A stretch of 64,000 nt of DNA from CBDBES01 sp965204465. Lineage in GTDB: Bacteria > Spirochaetota > Leptospiria > Turneriellales > CBDBES01. The notes below the pieces were generated by a model, which searched no databases, had not been told where the DNA came from, and saw only the letters and a list, made by a program, of their open reading frames with translations. This document shows, one piece after another, positions 7,794 through 16,905 of the stretch (positions within the stretch are counted from its first letter, which is position 1; each line of letters starts with the position of its first letter). Made by a program: the position numbers and the translations under genes. Location of the stretch: the NCBI GenBank assembly GCA_965204465.1, contig OZ241995.1, positions 930,001 to 994,000 on the forward strand. The letters are read 5' to 3'.

Positions 7794-10088
7794 TTAGTAC
7801 GTTTTCAATGAATTCTCAATCGCATTCGCCCAGGCGACAAAGGGATCTTTCAATGGAACGGAAAGATCATCTGTAAATTGAAGCTCTGGTTTAAAAGTTA
7901 CTTTACCCAATGGAAGTAGTTTTGTAGAATGTTTTTTACTGAATCGGAGTAGATTGGCTAAATTCTTATCCTCAATCGCTATTAAGTAGCAATGGGCTGA
8001 TTCTCCCCATAAAACTTCATCCAAAGAAATGTCTTTTGAATATGTATTTTGAATGAACGTTGGATCATAAGTGAATCCTATTTCTTTTTTGTAAGATTCC
8101 ATAGTCGAAAATAACATTCTAAGCAAGGCAACCATTAGCCCCCCTAAAGAAATATCAATGGCGGCTGCAATCAGTTTATTCTGTTGGGCTTTTCTTAAAA
8201 AATTAGCGGATGTTTCTTCTGCTTTTAATTTTAAAAGAGGGAGAGGTCCTGATTTTTTTTGAAATATATATCTATACCAGGAGCTCCTGAGTTCGGGAAT
8301 AAAATCACCCATTAAGAATATATTCTGTAAGGGGTTCAAGCATATACCCAAAGCAGTATCGGGGTCATGATGAATTCCCACCATACCGATCGTAGGAGTT
8401 GGTAGAATAGGCCCTTCTTTACTTTCGTTATAAAAAGAAACATTTCCACCTGTAATGGGAATTTTAAAAAACTCAGCAGCATCTGACATTCCCTGAACGG
8501 CTTTCTCAAAAAAATAGAAGTTGTGGGGTACATAGGGATCAGCAAAATTGAGACAATTGGTGATTCCAATCGGCTCAGATCCAGTGGATACGATATTCCT
8601 AAAACCTTCCGCTACTATATGTTGGGCGCCATCATAGGGGTCTAAATGTACATAATAACCATTTCCATCTACAGAGGCGGTAATTCCCAGGTTCTCTTGC
8701 TTCAATTTGATCATGCCAGCATTTTGTCCCGGACCGATCCATCTTCTCAAACCAATGTCCGTATCATATTGCTCATATACATATTTTTTAGAGGCTATAT
8801 TCATATCCGACATCATTTGTGTGATAATTTCTGTTAGCTTCAGGGCATTTTTTTCTTTGACCGCATGATGCATGGCCCATATATCATATTCTTCTGACCA
8901 ATTATCTGGTTTAGGTGGCATCTGGGATTTTCTTTTGTAGCGGGGAGCTTCATTTACCAATAATTCAGAAGGAACTTTAGCGCATACTTTGCCTTCCTGA
9001 CAGAGTATTATATTCTTTTCAAAACATATTTCTCCAATCGGAACGGCATTCAATTTCCATTTATTGTATATTTTTTGTACCTTCAATACATTCTCTGGTT
9101 TTACGATCAAAAGCATTCTTTCCTGACTCTCTGAAAGCATGAATTCAAAAGGTAGCATATTCTCTTCTCTGGCTGGAATTTTTTCTAAATTGATCTTGAT
9201 CCCCACCCCCCCAGAAGCAGACATCTCACTGCAAGAGCTGATCAATCCAGCGGCACCCATGTCTTGTATAGAAAGGATCAACTTTTTTTGAATGCACTCT
9301 AAACTTGCTTCCATTAGCAATTTCTCCATAAAAGGATCTCCTACCTGTACCGCAGACCTTTCTTGTTCAGAATCTTCGCTTAAATTTTTAGAAGCAAAAC
9401 TAGCCCCATGTATACCATCTCTGCCTGTCTTAGCCCCCCCATACATTACAATATTTCCTGGACCATTTGCCTTAGAAAAGGTTATTTGATCTATTTTCGC
9501 CACCCCTATAACCATTGCATTTACCAAAGGATTTTTAGTATATGAATCATGAAAAAAAATCTCTCCACCCATACATGAAATCCCAAGCGAATTTCCATAA
9601 TCGCCAATTCCTTTTACCACTTGCTTCATGAGGTATCTGTTTTCTTTATTTTTTAATGGCCCAAATCTAAGAGAATTAAGACTAGCAACGGGGCGGGCCC
9701 CCATGGTAAATATATCTCTCATGATACCGCCCACTCCGGTAGCTGCCCCCTGGTATGGCTCTATGGCAGAAGGGTGATTATGAGATTCTATTTTAAATAC
9801 AAGAGCAAGTTTATCACTGATTTTTAGAGCACCTGCATTCTCTGACCCCGGTTTGGCCAAAATTCTGTTAGAGTCGCTATAGAGTTTTTTTAAAAGTAAA
9901 ATAGAATTTTTGTAGGAACAATGTTCAGACCACATTCCAGAAAACATGGCCAGCTCTGTAAAATTAGGAGAACGCCCTAATTTTTTTTGTATTAATTCAA
10001 ATTCTTCTTCCAGAAGCCCAAGATCTATCGCAGTCTCGGAATTACATATTTCCGATTCTGTTACTTTTTTACTTTTCAATAATTTCAT
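7794..10088 (-). CDS. purL: Phosphoribosylformylglycinamidine synthase subunit PurL
   Basis: PurL makes formylglycinamidine ribonucleotide from FGAR, ATP and ammonia (step 4 of purine synthesis). The 764-residue length is that of the small PurL, which works with separate PurS and PurQ subunits; neither is in this window. Visible motifs include MFSGMWSEHCSYKNS near residue 47, ESHNHPSAIEPYQGAATGVG near 100 (ATP and metal site), and VQVGDPFMEKLLMEASLEC in the middle. The C-terminal AIRS-like repeat follows. The start codon is a clear ATG. It is transcribed towards truB, and 121 bases separate it from the outer-membrane gene behind it. Confidence 0.97.
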   Translation of the reverse strand: MKLLKSKKVTESEICNSETAIDLGLLEEEFELIQKKLGRSPNFTELAMFSGMWSEHCSYKNSILLLKKLYSDSNRILAKPGSENAGALKISDKLALVFKIESHNHPSAIEPYQGAATGVGGIMRDIFTMGARPVASLNSLRFGPLKNKENRYLMKQVVKGIGDYGNSLGISCMGGEIFFHDSYTKNPLVNAMVIGVAKIDQITFSKANGPGNIVMYGGAKTGRDGIHGASFASKNLSEDSEQERSAVQVGDPFMEKLLMEASLECIQKKLILSIQDMGAAGLISSCSEMSASGGVGIKINLEKIPAREENMLPFEFMLSESQERMLLIVKPENVLKVQKIYNKWKLNAVPIGEICFEKNIILCQEGKVCAKVPSELLVNEAPRYKRKSQMPPKPDNWSEEYDIWAMHHAVKEKNALKLTEIITQMMSDMNIASKKYVYEQYDTDIGLRRWIGPGQNAGMIKLKQENLGITASVDGNGYYVHLDPYDGAQHIVAEGFRNIVSTGSEPIGITNCLNFADPYVPHNFYFFEKAVQGMSDAAEFFKIPITGGNVSFYNESKEGPILPTPTIGMVGIHHDPDTALGICLNPLQNIFLMGDFIPELRSSWYRYIFQKKSGPLPLLKLKAEETSANFLRKAQQNKLIAAAIDISLGGLMVALLRMLFSTMESYKKEIGFTYDPTFIQNTYSKDISLDEVLWGESAHCYLIAIEDKNLANLLRFSKKHSTKLLPLGKVTFKPELQFTDDLSVPLKDPFVAWANAIENSLKTY

Positions 10089-10209
10089 AGATATTCTTAT
10101 TTTGCGAGTAAGATGTGTCTTTTTTATTCAGTTAGTAAATAAAAATTCTTTTTTTCTATTTTTAATATACTCATCTGGATTTATTTTTAAAGTAATCTGC
10201 TGCCTCATT

Positions 10210-11457
10210 TTAATATCCAACCTTCACCAAAACATCTTCTTTCTCAATAGAGAAATTTATTCCAGCATAAAGCGAAAATGTTAAATAATTACCAGAAATA
10301 TCTTCCGCCGCAGGATTCTTATGATCGACAATATTATATTTCACTGACCAACCAAGATGCCAGGTTTTCCATTTAGAGAAAAAATATTTTCCCCCCAGGC
10401 CAAAATTGAAGTTATAAGAAACACTCCGCAAAGATTTTTCATTATTATTGGATGGAGGCAATAGTATGAGCAAGTCAAGTCCAATACCCGCTATGAATGA
10501 AAAATGAATCTGACTAAACTTTAGGAATTCATAATCAATTTCAAAGCCTAAAAATAAGCCAGAAAAACTATTTGATGTTTGAAACATATTTGTGTTAGGG
10601 TTGATTACAGTAATACTCTTTTCTTCAATGCTAAAATGACCAAGAATGATAAAATTATAGGTAAGGGGAAAGAAATACCCTCCCACTGAAATTCCAAATT
10701 CCATGAATCCACCTAAAGATAATAAATTACTATGGGGGAGCAAATAAGAAGAGATCAATGCAAAATGAACAAATCTTGTTTTATTAACCCCTTTATTGAA
10801 CTGATCGATAAAATATTTTTGTAATTTTGTTTCTTTATATTTTTCTTTCCAAATTTCTTTCAAAAAAGCTTTAAATTGATTTGAATAATGAAGAGCTAAA
10901 AGATATTGCACATTATTTTTGTTGGTCAATTTTTTCAATATCTCTAGTGATACTTTTTGAGTAATTTGATTTAGCTCTTTATATTTTTTATTTTTTAATT
11001 TAGCATAGGCTTCCGGGTGAGTCATTAGAAACCGATAATTATAAAGATGATTTATTATGTATTCAGAATAAATATCTTCAACAAAACTATTATTTAGAAT
11101 TCGATATAGTATTTTTATCCGCGTTAAAATTTCAATTGGTTCGCAATCCTTTTCCCATTTTTCTATAATTTTTTTAAATGATCTATACTCCTTATTTTTA
11201 AATATAATGATACTTTGGTTAATACCATCATGAGTAGTCTTAATACAAGACTTAGGATGTTTCTTCGATATATTATTTTTAGAGTTTTCTTGAGCTATTG
11301 ATCTATTGGGGAATAGTGAAAAAAAAATGAATAGCACAGAGAATAATGATCTTGAATGAAAGTTTCTTATAAAATTTAATCTGCAAGAGAAGATATCTGA
11401 GGCTAGTTTAATTATCTCATTACCTGGAATATTTTCAAACTTAGCATGATCATTCAT
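10210..11457 (-). CDS. Hypothetical protein with a predicted outer-membrane beta-barrel end
   Basis: The frame is open up to 11484, but the best start is the ATG at 11457. It overlaps the end of lpxI by eight bases (ATGAATGA), a typical coupled junction, and gives 415 residues. A hydrophobic segment ending in RSIAQ at about residues 35-56 looks like a signal peptide with a long n-region. The middle is Lys- and Tyr-rich. The last 200 residues alternate polar and aromatic/glycine residues (LGGFMEFGISVGGYFFPLTY, FNFGLGGKYFF, YLTFSLYAGINFSIE), as in beta-barrel strands. No family is recognised. Overlap with lpxI suggests an envelope role, which is inference. Confidence 0.6.
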   Translation of the reverse strand: MNDHAKFENIPGNEIIKLASDIFSCRLNFIRNFHSRSLFSVLFIFFSLFPNRSIAQENSKNNISKKHPKSCIKTTHDGINQSIIIFKNKEYRSFKKIIEKWEKDCEPIEILTRIKILYRILNNSFVEDIYSEYIINHLYNYRFLMTHPEAYAKLKNKKYKELNQITQKVSLEILKKLTNKNNVQYLLALHYSNQFKAFLKEIWKEKYKETKLQKYFIDQFNKGVNKTRFVHFALISSYLLPHSNLLSLGGFMEFGISVGGYFFPLTYNFIILGHFSIEEKSITVINPNTNMFQTSNSFSGLFLGFEIDYEFLKFSQIHFSFIAGIGLDLLILLPPSNNNEKSLRSVSYNFNFGLGGKYFFSKWKTWHLGWSVKYNIVDHKNPAAEDISGNYLTFSLYAGINFSIEKEDVLVKVGY

Positions 11458-12292
11458 GGATTGGGAAGTGAGTAGGGGGGTCAACTGCTAAAAAGATAAT
11501 TCCATGCCGATCTGCTTCCATGATAAGTTCTTTGGCATCTGCTACAAAAATTTGGTTGGCTTCTATTGCCATAATATGACAGCCACTCTCTTTTAATACT
11601 TGTATCGTATCCGGCCCTATTGTAGGAACATCAAAACGGTCATCTTGTTTTTCTCTACTTGATTTGCAGACCACCCCTCCTTTTCCTTGTAAAAGGCCGC
11701 CCCCTCTAAGGATGCATGCATTTGTACCTTCCATTGCTTCTACGGATAATATAGTTTTATCTTTGACAACAATTGTCTGACCAATGTCCATGCTGCTTAT
11801 CTTTTTAGCATAATACATCCCAAATTGTATATCCAACCATTCTTCCTTGTCTGGCTCTTTTTTAGTATATACTCTTTTGGATAGCAGTAAAGAAGAAAGA
11901 AATCTTTTTTGTGATACGATCTCTATTTTATTTCTTTGAAATTCTCTTAGGATCACCTCAAAAATACTATTATCACTTTTACTTTTCATAGATTTGATGA
12001 GTAAAAGCGATTCTGGATCAAATTTTAGATTTCTGAATAAATGTTCTTTACTTACTTTACCTACCATAAGAGCATGAGATATTTTATCGGTCAACAATTG
12101 ATCGAAAAGGTTCTTTGTTTTTGTAAGGCTTATTTGCCTTATAATGGGCTTTAGTTCTTGATAGAATGGATTTTGATCAAAGTCTTCTTCTTTAATGATG
12201 TAGATAAGAGTATCTATTCCTTCTGCAATGGATGTTTTCGCAGCAATGGCGGGTAATATTCCAGATCCAGCGATAATTCCAATTTTTTTCAT
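11450..12292 (-). CDS. lpxI: UDP-2,3-diacylglucosamine pyrophosphatase LpxI
   Basis: LpxI hydrolyses UDP-2,3-diacylglucosamine to lipid X and UMP in lipid A synthesis, replacing LpxH in many non-enteric bacteria. The 280-residue protein matches the family in length and layout: an N-terminal KKIGIIAGSGILPAIAA strand, the VGKVSKEHLF block, and the C-terminal catalytic domain with GQTIVVKDKTILSVEAMEG, then RFDVPTIGPDTIQVLKESG and a long helix ending MEADRHGI. Together with the lptD-like gene at 23424 it argues for an LPS-bearing outer membrane. It overlaps the downstream predicted outer-membrane gene by eight bases. ATG start preceded by a modest AAAAGGAC-type site. Confidence 0.9.
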   Translation of the reverse strand: MKKIGIIAGSGILPAIAAKTSIAEGIDTLIYIIKEEDFDQNPFYQELKPIIRQISLTKTKNLFDQLLTDKISHALMVGKVSKEHLFRNLKFDPESLLLIKSMKSKSDNSIFEVILREFQRNKIEIVSQKRFLSSLLLSKRVYTKKEPDKEEWLDIQFGMYYAKKISSMDIGQTIVVKDKTILSVEAMEGTNACILRGGGLLQGKGGVVCKSSREKQDDRFDVPTIGPDTIQVLKESGCHIMAIEANQIFVADAKELIMEADRHGIIFLAVDPPTHFPIHE

Positions 12293-12344
12293 AAAAGGAC
12301 TTGTTGAAATTGATTTTATTGATTGATTTTATTATTGACTTCTA

Positions 12345-13097
12345 TTGGCAAATAAATTTTTTAATATAATGCCTTTAAAAACAGAAATTCGAATAGGTCG
12401 TTTTTTATCTCATACAGGGCTTTGCAGCAGAAGAAATGCTAAAGATTTCTTAGAGCGGAATGATGTTTTCTTTGATAGCAAAAAAATAACCGATCTGAAT
12501 TTTAAAATCCCTGAAAGTAAATTGAATATGCCTATTGTTGTGGGTAGAGAAAAATATTATTGGAAGGCAAAAAAAGAGATCATTTTGTTGAATAAACCAT
12601 CAGGATATATTTGTTCTCATAGAGAATATAAGAATCAAAGATCAGTGATGAGACTATTACCTCCTGAAAAGAGAAAATTTTTTCTAGCGGGCAGACTGGA
12701 TTTTATGTCCAGAGGTTTAGTTGTATTTTCAAATAATGGAGAAATAATCCATAAATTAATGCATCCTTCTTTTAAAATAGAAAAGGTTTATCATGTAAAG
12801 ATCCATTCCCCTTTGAAGAAGGATGAAATAAATAAAACCTTAAATGGCATATATGATGAGGGGGCTCTATTAAAATTTGATAAGATAAGGCTCATCCAAA
12901 AAGAAAAAAAAGAATATGCTGTTACTCTTCATGGAGGCAAAAAAAGAGAAATAAGAAGGATCATGAAACACTTTTCGCGTATAGTACTGGATATAAAGAG
13001 AGTCAGACTTGGAAATTTTAAATTGAATGATCTGAAAGAGGGAGAAATCATGACCATTTTATTGCATGGCATTTTACTATGTTCAAATATAATGTAG
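12345..13097 (+). CDS. 16S/23S rRNA pseudouridine synthase, RsuA/RluB family
   Basis: The N-terminal S4 RNA-binding domain (IRIGRFLSHTGLCSRRNAKD) is followed by the RsuA-type catalytic domain with LLNKPSGYICSHRE and the catalytic block AGRLDFMSRGLVVFSNNGE (Asp near residue 117), and ends with a GKKREIRRIM strand. It isomerises a specific uridine in rRNA; which one cannot be told between RsuA, RluB, RluE and RluF types. The first possible start is TTG at 12345, but the ATG at 12369 (codon 9) begins exactly at the conserved domain and may be the true one. The 3' end overlaps the following kinase gene by 19 bases. Confidence 0.88.
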   Translation: MANKFFNIMPLKTEIRIGRFLSHTGLCSRRNAKDFLERNDVFFDSKKITDLNFKIPESKLNMPIVVGREKYYWKAKKEIILLNKPSGYICSHREYKNQRSVMRLLPPEKRKFFLAGRLDFMSRGLVVFSNNGEIIHKLMHPSFKIEKVYHVKIHSPLKKDEINKTLNGIYDEGALLKFDKIRLIQKEKKEYAVTLHGGKKREIRRIMKHFSRIVLDIKRVRLGNFKLNDLKEGEIMTILLHGILLCSNIM

Positions 13098-15340
13098 AGA
13101 CTCTTTATGATTTTGCCGATTCTTACTTCACCCTATTCACCAATTCATTAGGCTATAAAAAAGTATTTTTAAGAATATTCAATTCTAAGGAAGATGATAT
13201 TTTATTTGCCACAGATGATCATTTATCTGCATTTTCCAGCACCATAAATAAGAATCACATATCCGTCTATTCCAAGGTAAAGGATATGATATTTCATATT
13301 CCCTTAGAACATGAAGGCCATTATATAGGAGAATGTATCATCTCTGTTTCTAAAAATGATGGCAAAGAGTTTCATATAAGAATATTAGAATCCATGCGAG
13401 ATGCAATGCTGATGCAAATAGTAAGCATTCATCAAAGAATGAAATTAAAAGAATGCAATGAACAATTAGAGAAAAATCTTAAAAGACAGGAAAACAATAT
13501 TATAAAGATGAATAAAAGCAGATCAAATTTTTTGAGCAGCATTACTCATGATATACGTACTCCTTTGTCTTTGATCACTATGCCTTTAGAAAAATTAATT
13601 CAACAAAATAAAGATTTCAGTATGGATCAGTTTATGACAATCCAAAAAGTGAAATATAATATCTATAAAGTGATCGATATGATCAGCAATGTATTAGATA
13701 TTTTTAAGATCGAGTCAGGCCAAATGAAGTCTCAATGGGTGTATCAGGATATTATAAAATTTATCCAGAAAATGGTCGATCTATATCGGGATATAATGCA
13801 TTCTTATCAAATTCAATTTAAGTTTACTCTTCGATGCCAAAATATAATGACCTCATTTGATCCCGAAAAAATGGAAAAAATATTTATTAATCTTCTTAGC
13901 AATGCTATCAAACATACTCCAAAAGAAGGTTCCATTGAATTGCTTATTTTAAAAACAAAATACAATAAGATACAGATCAGATTTAAAAACTCAGGCAAAG
14001 GGCTCACTAAAATAGAAAGGTCCTCTATATTTACGCCTTTTAAACAGATTATGGATGGTAGAGGAATATCCTCTTTAGGATCTGGCTTGGGTCTTTCCAT
14101 TTCTAAAGAGTATGTAAAACTTCATGAAGGCTCTATTTGGGTGAATAGCAGGGAAAAATACTGGGCTGAATTTGTAGTGTCTCTACCCATATTGAATGAA
14201 AAAAAAGATCACTATGGATTTGATTCCATGCACCGTGATTTTCATAAAATATTGCAACAAAAAGAATTAAGCCATGCCTTTAAAAAGATGAATGAAAAAA
14301 ATGTTCCAAAGAGTTTGGAGGTATGGTTTATAACAGAAAAACCAGATGTATGGCAGCCGATCATAAAATCTGTTCAATTGGAATACATGGTAAGGATATT
14401 CAATAGAATTGATCTTTTAGAAAAAATAAAGATCATAGAGACGGTGGCATTGGTATATTGTGTGGATTCTCTTAGTTTAAAATGGCTCGATATAGTTTCT
14501 AAGATAAAATCAAAAATAAGATTTAGATATATTCCTTTTATTATGCTGGCCAATAGATCCACTAAAAATTTAATTTCTTTATTTCTCTCAAAAGGAGTGG
14601 ATCATTGCATCATCCAACCATTTCATATTTCTGAATTACTTTTGAACCTGCAGCAATTTGAAAGACAACAAAGGCTTAGGCTAAAATTGTTTTCTTTGGG
14701 GATGACAGAATTAAGATTAAAGATCATTCTGGGAAAATTCATTAAAAAGGAAGAAGAAAAACAAAAGAAGATATCCTCTCCCTGGAAATTAGACTTTTCA
14801 AATATATACTCTAATTCTAAAAATATCATTTTAGAAACGTTAAAATTATCGGATCATTCTTTATTGGTTTTGAGCATAGATACAGTAACAGAAAATAGTT
14901 TATTGCACCATTCTATAAAATTGATCATTAGATTATTCTTACTTCAATGTATTCATTCTACAAAAATAAATACTTCTCAAATATTAAAAGGCCTAAATAA
15001 AGTTCTTTTACAGGATACGGATATTTTTGGATTCATTTCCTCCAGGGCATTATGTCTATACATGGATCATAAAAATAAGAGTTTGCTCTATTCCAATGCA
15101 GGTAATTATCCTGCCATATTGTACTTTGAAAATAATGTGACTTCTTTTATACAAACTGGATATGCTTTAGGAGTATCCAAAGAGTCTGTATGGCAGCAAA
15201 AAGAGATGTTTTTTTCAAAAAATTCTTTGAAAGTATTTATAGCCCACGATACCGATATAACCCCTAAAAAAATGAAACAAAAATTTACTTCATTATCCAC
15301 CTCGGGAGTTCCTTATTTAGTCATTGAATCTTTTTGGTAG
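13079..15340 (+). CDS. Hybrid histidine kinase with receiver-like and degenerate SpoIIE/PP2C-like domains
   Basis: A 753-residue cytoplasmic protein with no clear membrane segment. Residues 1-115 may be a GAF-like sensor. A coiled coil leads to the HisKA box FLSSITHDIRTPLSLI with phospho-acceptor His157, then a HATPase domain: N-box FINLLSNAIKHTP near 275, KNSGKGL, and GLGLSISKEYVKLHEGSIWV near 340. Residues about 415-530 resemble a receiver but lack the clear acidic pocket. Residues about 580-753 look like a SpoIIE-type PP2C phosphatase (NAGNYPAILYFE, then YALGVSKES), but the usual metal-binding GD and YTDG signatures are missing or changed (AHDTDIT). It may therefore be a catalytically dead sensor module. 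The gene overlaps the pseudouridine synthase by 19 bases. Confidence 0.75.
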   Translation: MFKYNVETLYDFADSYFTLFTNSLGYKKVFLRIFNSKEDDILFATDDHLSAFSSTINKNHISVYSKVKDMIFHIPLEHEGHYIGECIISVSKNDGKEFHIRILESMRDAMLMQIVSIHQRMKLKECNEQLEKNLKRQENNIIKMNKSRSNFLSSITHDIRTPLSLITMPLEKLIQQNKDFSMDQFMTIQKVKYNIYKVIDMISNVLDIFKIESGQMKSQWVYQDIIKFIQKMVDLYRDIMHSYQIQFKFTLRCQNIMTSFDPEKMEKIFINLLSNAIKHTPKEGSIELLILKTKYNKIQIRFKNSGKGLTKIERSSIFTPFKQIMDGRGISSLGSGLGLSISKEYVKLHEGSIWVNSREKYWAEFVVSLPILNEKKDHYGFDSMHRDFHKILQQKELSHAFKKMNEKNVPKSLEVWFITEKPDVWQPIIKSVQLEYMVRIFNRIDLLEKIKIIETVALVYCVDSLSLKWLDIVSKIKSKIRFRYIPFIMLANRSTKNLISLFLSKGVDHCIIQPFHISELLLNLQQFERQQRLRLKLFSLGMTELRLKIILGKFIKKEEEKQKKISSPWKLDFSNIYSNSKNIILETLKLSDHSLLVLSIDTVTENSLLHHSIKLIIRLFLLQCIHSTKINTSQILKGLNKVLLQDTDIFGFISSRALCLYMDHKNKSLLYSNAGNYPAILYFENNVTSFIQTGYALGVSKESVWQQKEMFFSKNSLKVFIAHDTDITPKKMKQKFTSLSTSGVPYLVIESFW

Positions 15341-15687
15341 GTATTATTTTTTCTCATCCTTCAGTCCCGAGGGGAATGAACAAGCAGTGTAAGATATGCA
15401 TTCATTTCTCCGCAGTATATATGAAAAGAATATCTTTTTAACACACCAAATAAGAAAACATGGGGACTATATACTTTATTGTACAAGGTGAATTTTAATC
15501 TAAATGAAAGGACTGACCTTTCTTGTCCTATCGGCATACCGTCGGGATGTCATAGGACGTGTTGAGTCTGCTAGCCATTTAAGGAAGGTCTATCTTATTT
15601 ATCGGATTTTTTCTCTTTTTTGAGATAGAAATTTTTTTCTCTTTTGTAACGATAATATCTTTTTCTTTTTCAGATATTACTTTTGAA

Positions 15688-15849
15688 TATAGACTTCGAA
15701 TTACTTTTAGGTTTTTTAGATATGTCTAAAAGTGCCTCTATATTATACTTTGTCTTTCTCAATCTTCTGATCCAGAAATAATATGTTTGTAGAGCATAAC
15801 CAAATTGGTCAGAAGTTAATTTAACATTGCCCGATTGTAAGGCTCTTAT
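15688..15849 (-). pseudogene. Fragment of the IS481-type transposase gene
   Basis: These 162 bases align without gaps to 29783-29944 inside the intact transposase gene, with only about nine mismatches by eye, and correspond to transposase residues of about 31-84. Sequence similarity stops abruptly on both sides. It is a truncated relic of an earlier insertion of the same element family. Confidence 0.85.
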
Positions 15850-15873
15850 AAAACAGACATTACTTATTTTTCT

Positions 15874-16080
15874 TTAGTTCTTCAGGCATTTTTAAAGAGC
15901 TTACAAGACATCTGGTATTTATCGAACAGGGAAAAAATTGAATCTCTTTTTAGGAATTACTTCAAACCTGTGTATAAGGGAAATGAAAAATTGCTTGATA
16001 ATTTATTTGATTATATTATACATACTATTAGTAGGCTTAATATCAGGCTTGTAGTTAAGATTGCTATTAAATCAATTTAA
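15874..16080 (+). pseudogene. Unrecognised coding-like fragment, no start codon
   Basis: A 68-codon open stretch ends in TAA at 16078-16080 and begins 25 bases after the transposase fragment. It reads like the C-terminal end of a real protein (AFLKSLQDIWYLSNREK, then a helical basic tail) but has no start codon or ribosome-binding site. It may be the stump of a gene cut by the mobile-element rearrangement. The family is unknown. Confidence 0.25.
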
Positions 16081-16113
16081 CATTCCAAATAACAGGTGTA
16101 TACATAGTAGCCG

Positions 16114-16175
16114 TTTCACCCTACGGGCACAGGTTTTACATAAAAAAAAGAAAGACCTGTGCCCGTAGGGTGAAA
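16114..16175. repeat. 21-bp perfect inverted repeat, member of a dispersed repeat family
   Basis: The 21-base arm at 16114-16134 is the exact reverse complement of 16155-16175 (ACCTGTGCCCGTAGGGTGAA plus A), with a 20-base A-rich spacer. A third partial copy lies at 16217-16231. The same 21-mer with small changes recurs singly at 20784-20804 and 32137-32157, often next to an AAAAAAAGAAAG stretch. It behaves like a REP/MITE-type dispersed element. Confidence 0.8.
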
Positions 16176-16305
16176 CTATAGTGGAATGACATTCTAATTC
16201 TGATAATATTACTGGTATCCGTAGGGTGAAAGGAAAATTAAAAATAGGGGTAGCGTTAGTTATACCCAAGCGTAAATTTTTAATCGCCGACTGATCTGAA
16301 GGTCT

Positions 16306-16839
16306 ATGCAAAATATAAAACATTCTCTAAGAAAAACTTATTTTCAATTATTTACTGAATACCATACTAAAACAAGTAAAGAAGATAGAGAAGCTGATCT
16401 GAAAAAAATATCTAAAAATATATCCATCTATCTGCAACAAATTCATTTTGATCTGGATAAAAATAATGTAATGGCCTATGAACCATTTTCTTCTGAAATA
16501 CCTGTTTTGGATATATTGAACCAGAATCTATGCCAGAATATTTATGTACCTCAAATACGAGGGATGGGGTTATTTCCAAGGCATATTCAAATCAAGAAGG
16601 TCATTGCCATGCATCAAATAGATCTGATCATTGCTCCTGCTCTCTTTGTAGATAGAAAAGGTTATCGCTTGGGAAGAGGAAAGGGATATTATGATCGATT
16701 GATCCGCTTTTTTGATTTTCATAGAATTATTTTTATAGGTTATAGTTGGCAGATTAAAGATAGTTTACCCATACAGGAATTTGACCGAAGATTGTTTACT
16801 CTGATCACTGAACGAGGTTGTAAGAACTGCTATCATTAA
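16306..16839 (+). CDS. 5-formyltetrahydrofolate cyclo-ligase
   Basis: This 177-residue enzyme converts 5-formyl-THF to 5,10-methenyl-THF with ATP, returning stored folate to the one-carbon pool. Family marks are the basic N-terminal LRKTYFQLF helix, IIAPALFVDRKGYRLGRGKG with the phosphate-binding glycine loop near residue 120 followed by YYDRLI, and the late IGYSWQIKDSLP strand plus PIQEFDRRL segment. The length is close to the 180-200 usual for the family. It stands alone, with decayed mobile DNA upstream and lepA 66 bases downstream. Confidence 0.9.
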   Translation: MQNIKHSLRKTYFQLFTEYHTKTSKEDREADLKKISKNISIYLQQIHFDLDKNNVMAYEPFSSEIPVLDILNQNLCQNIYVPQIRGMGLFPRHIQIKKVIAMHQIDLIIAPALFVDRKGYRLGRGKGYYDRLIRFFDFHRIIFIGYSWQIKDSLPIQEFDRRLFTLITERGCKNCYH

Positions 16840-16905
16840 AAAATTTCATCCAGAAAAGACATAATTTTTGATATACAATCCGAAAAAAATATAAAAACAG
16901 ACTCT

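Larger units (their letters stand above)
15341..16305. other. 965-bp intergenic region of decayed mobile DNA
   Basis: No intact gene is present. From left to right are an end-like fragment of the IS481-type element (15380-15402 resembles the right terminus near 30178), a GC-richer stretch with possible stem-loops around 15520-15600, the transposase fragment at 15688-15849, an unrecognised open fragment to 16080, and the inverted repeat at 16114-16175. The order of the IS pieces differs from the intact element, so the relic has been rearranged. Confidence 0.7.

Noticed and set aside
15520..15600. Structured RNA or riboswitch in the GC-richer part of the relic region
   Set aside because: Some stems can be drawn (GTCCTAT/ATAGGAC), but no known RNA family pattern fits and the region is surrounded by mobile-element debris.
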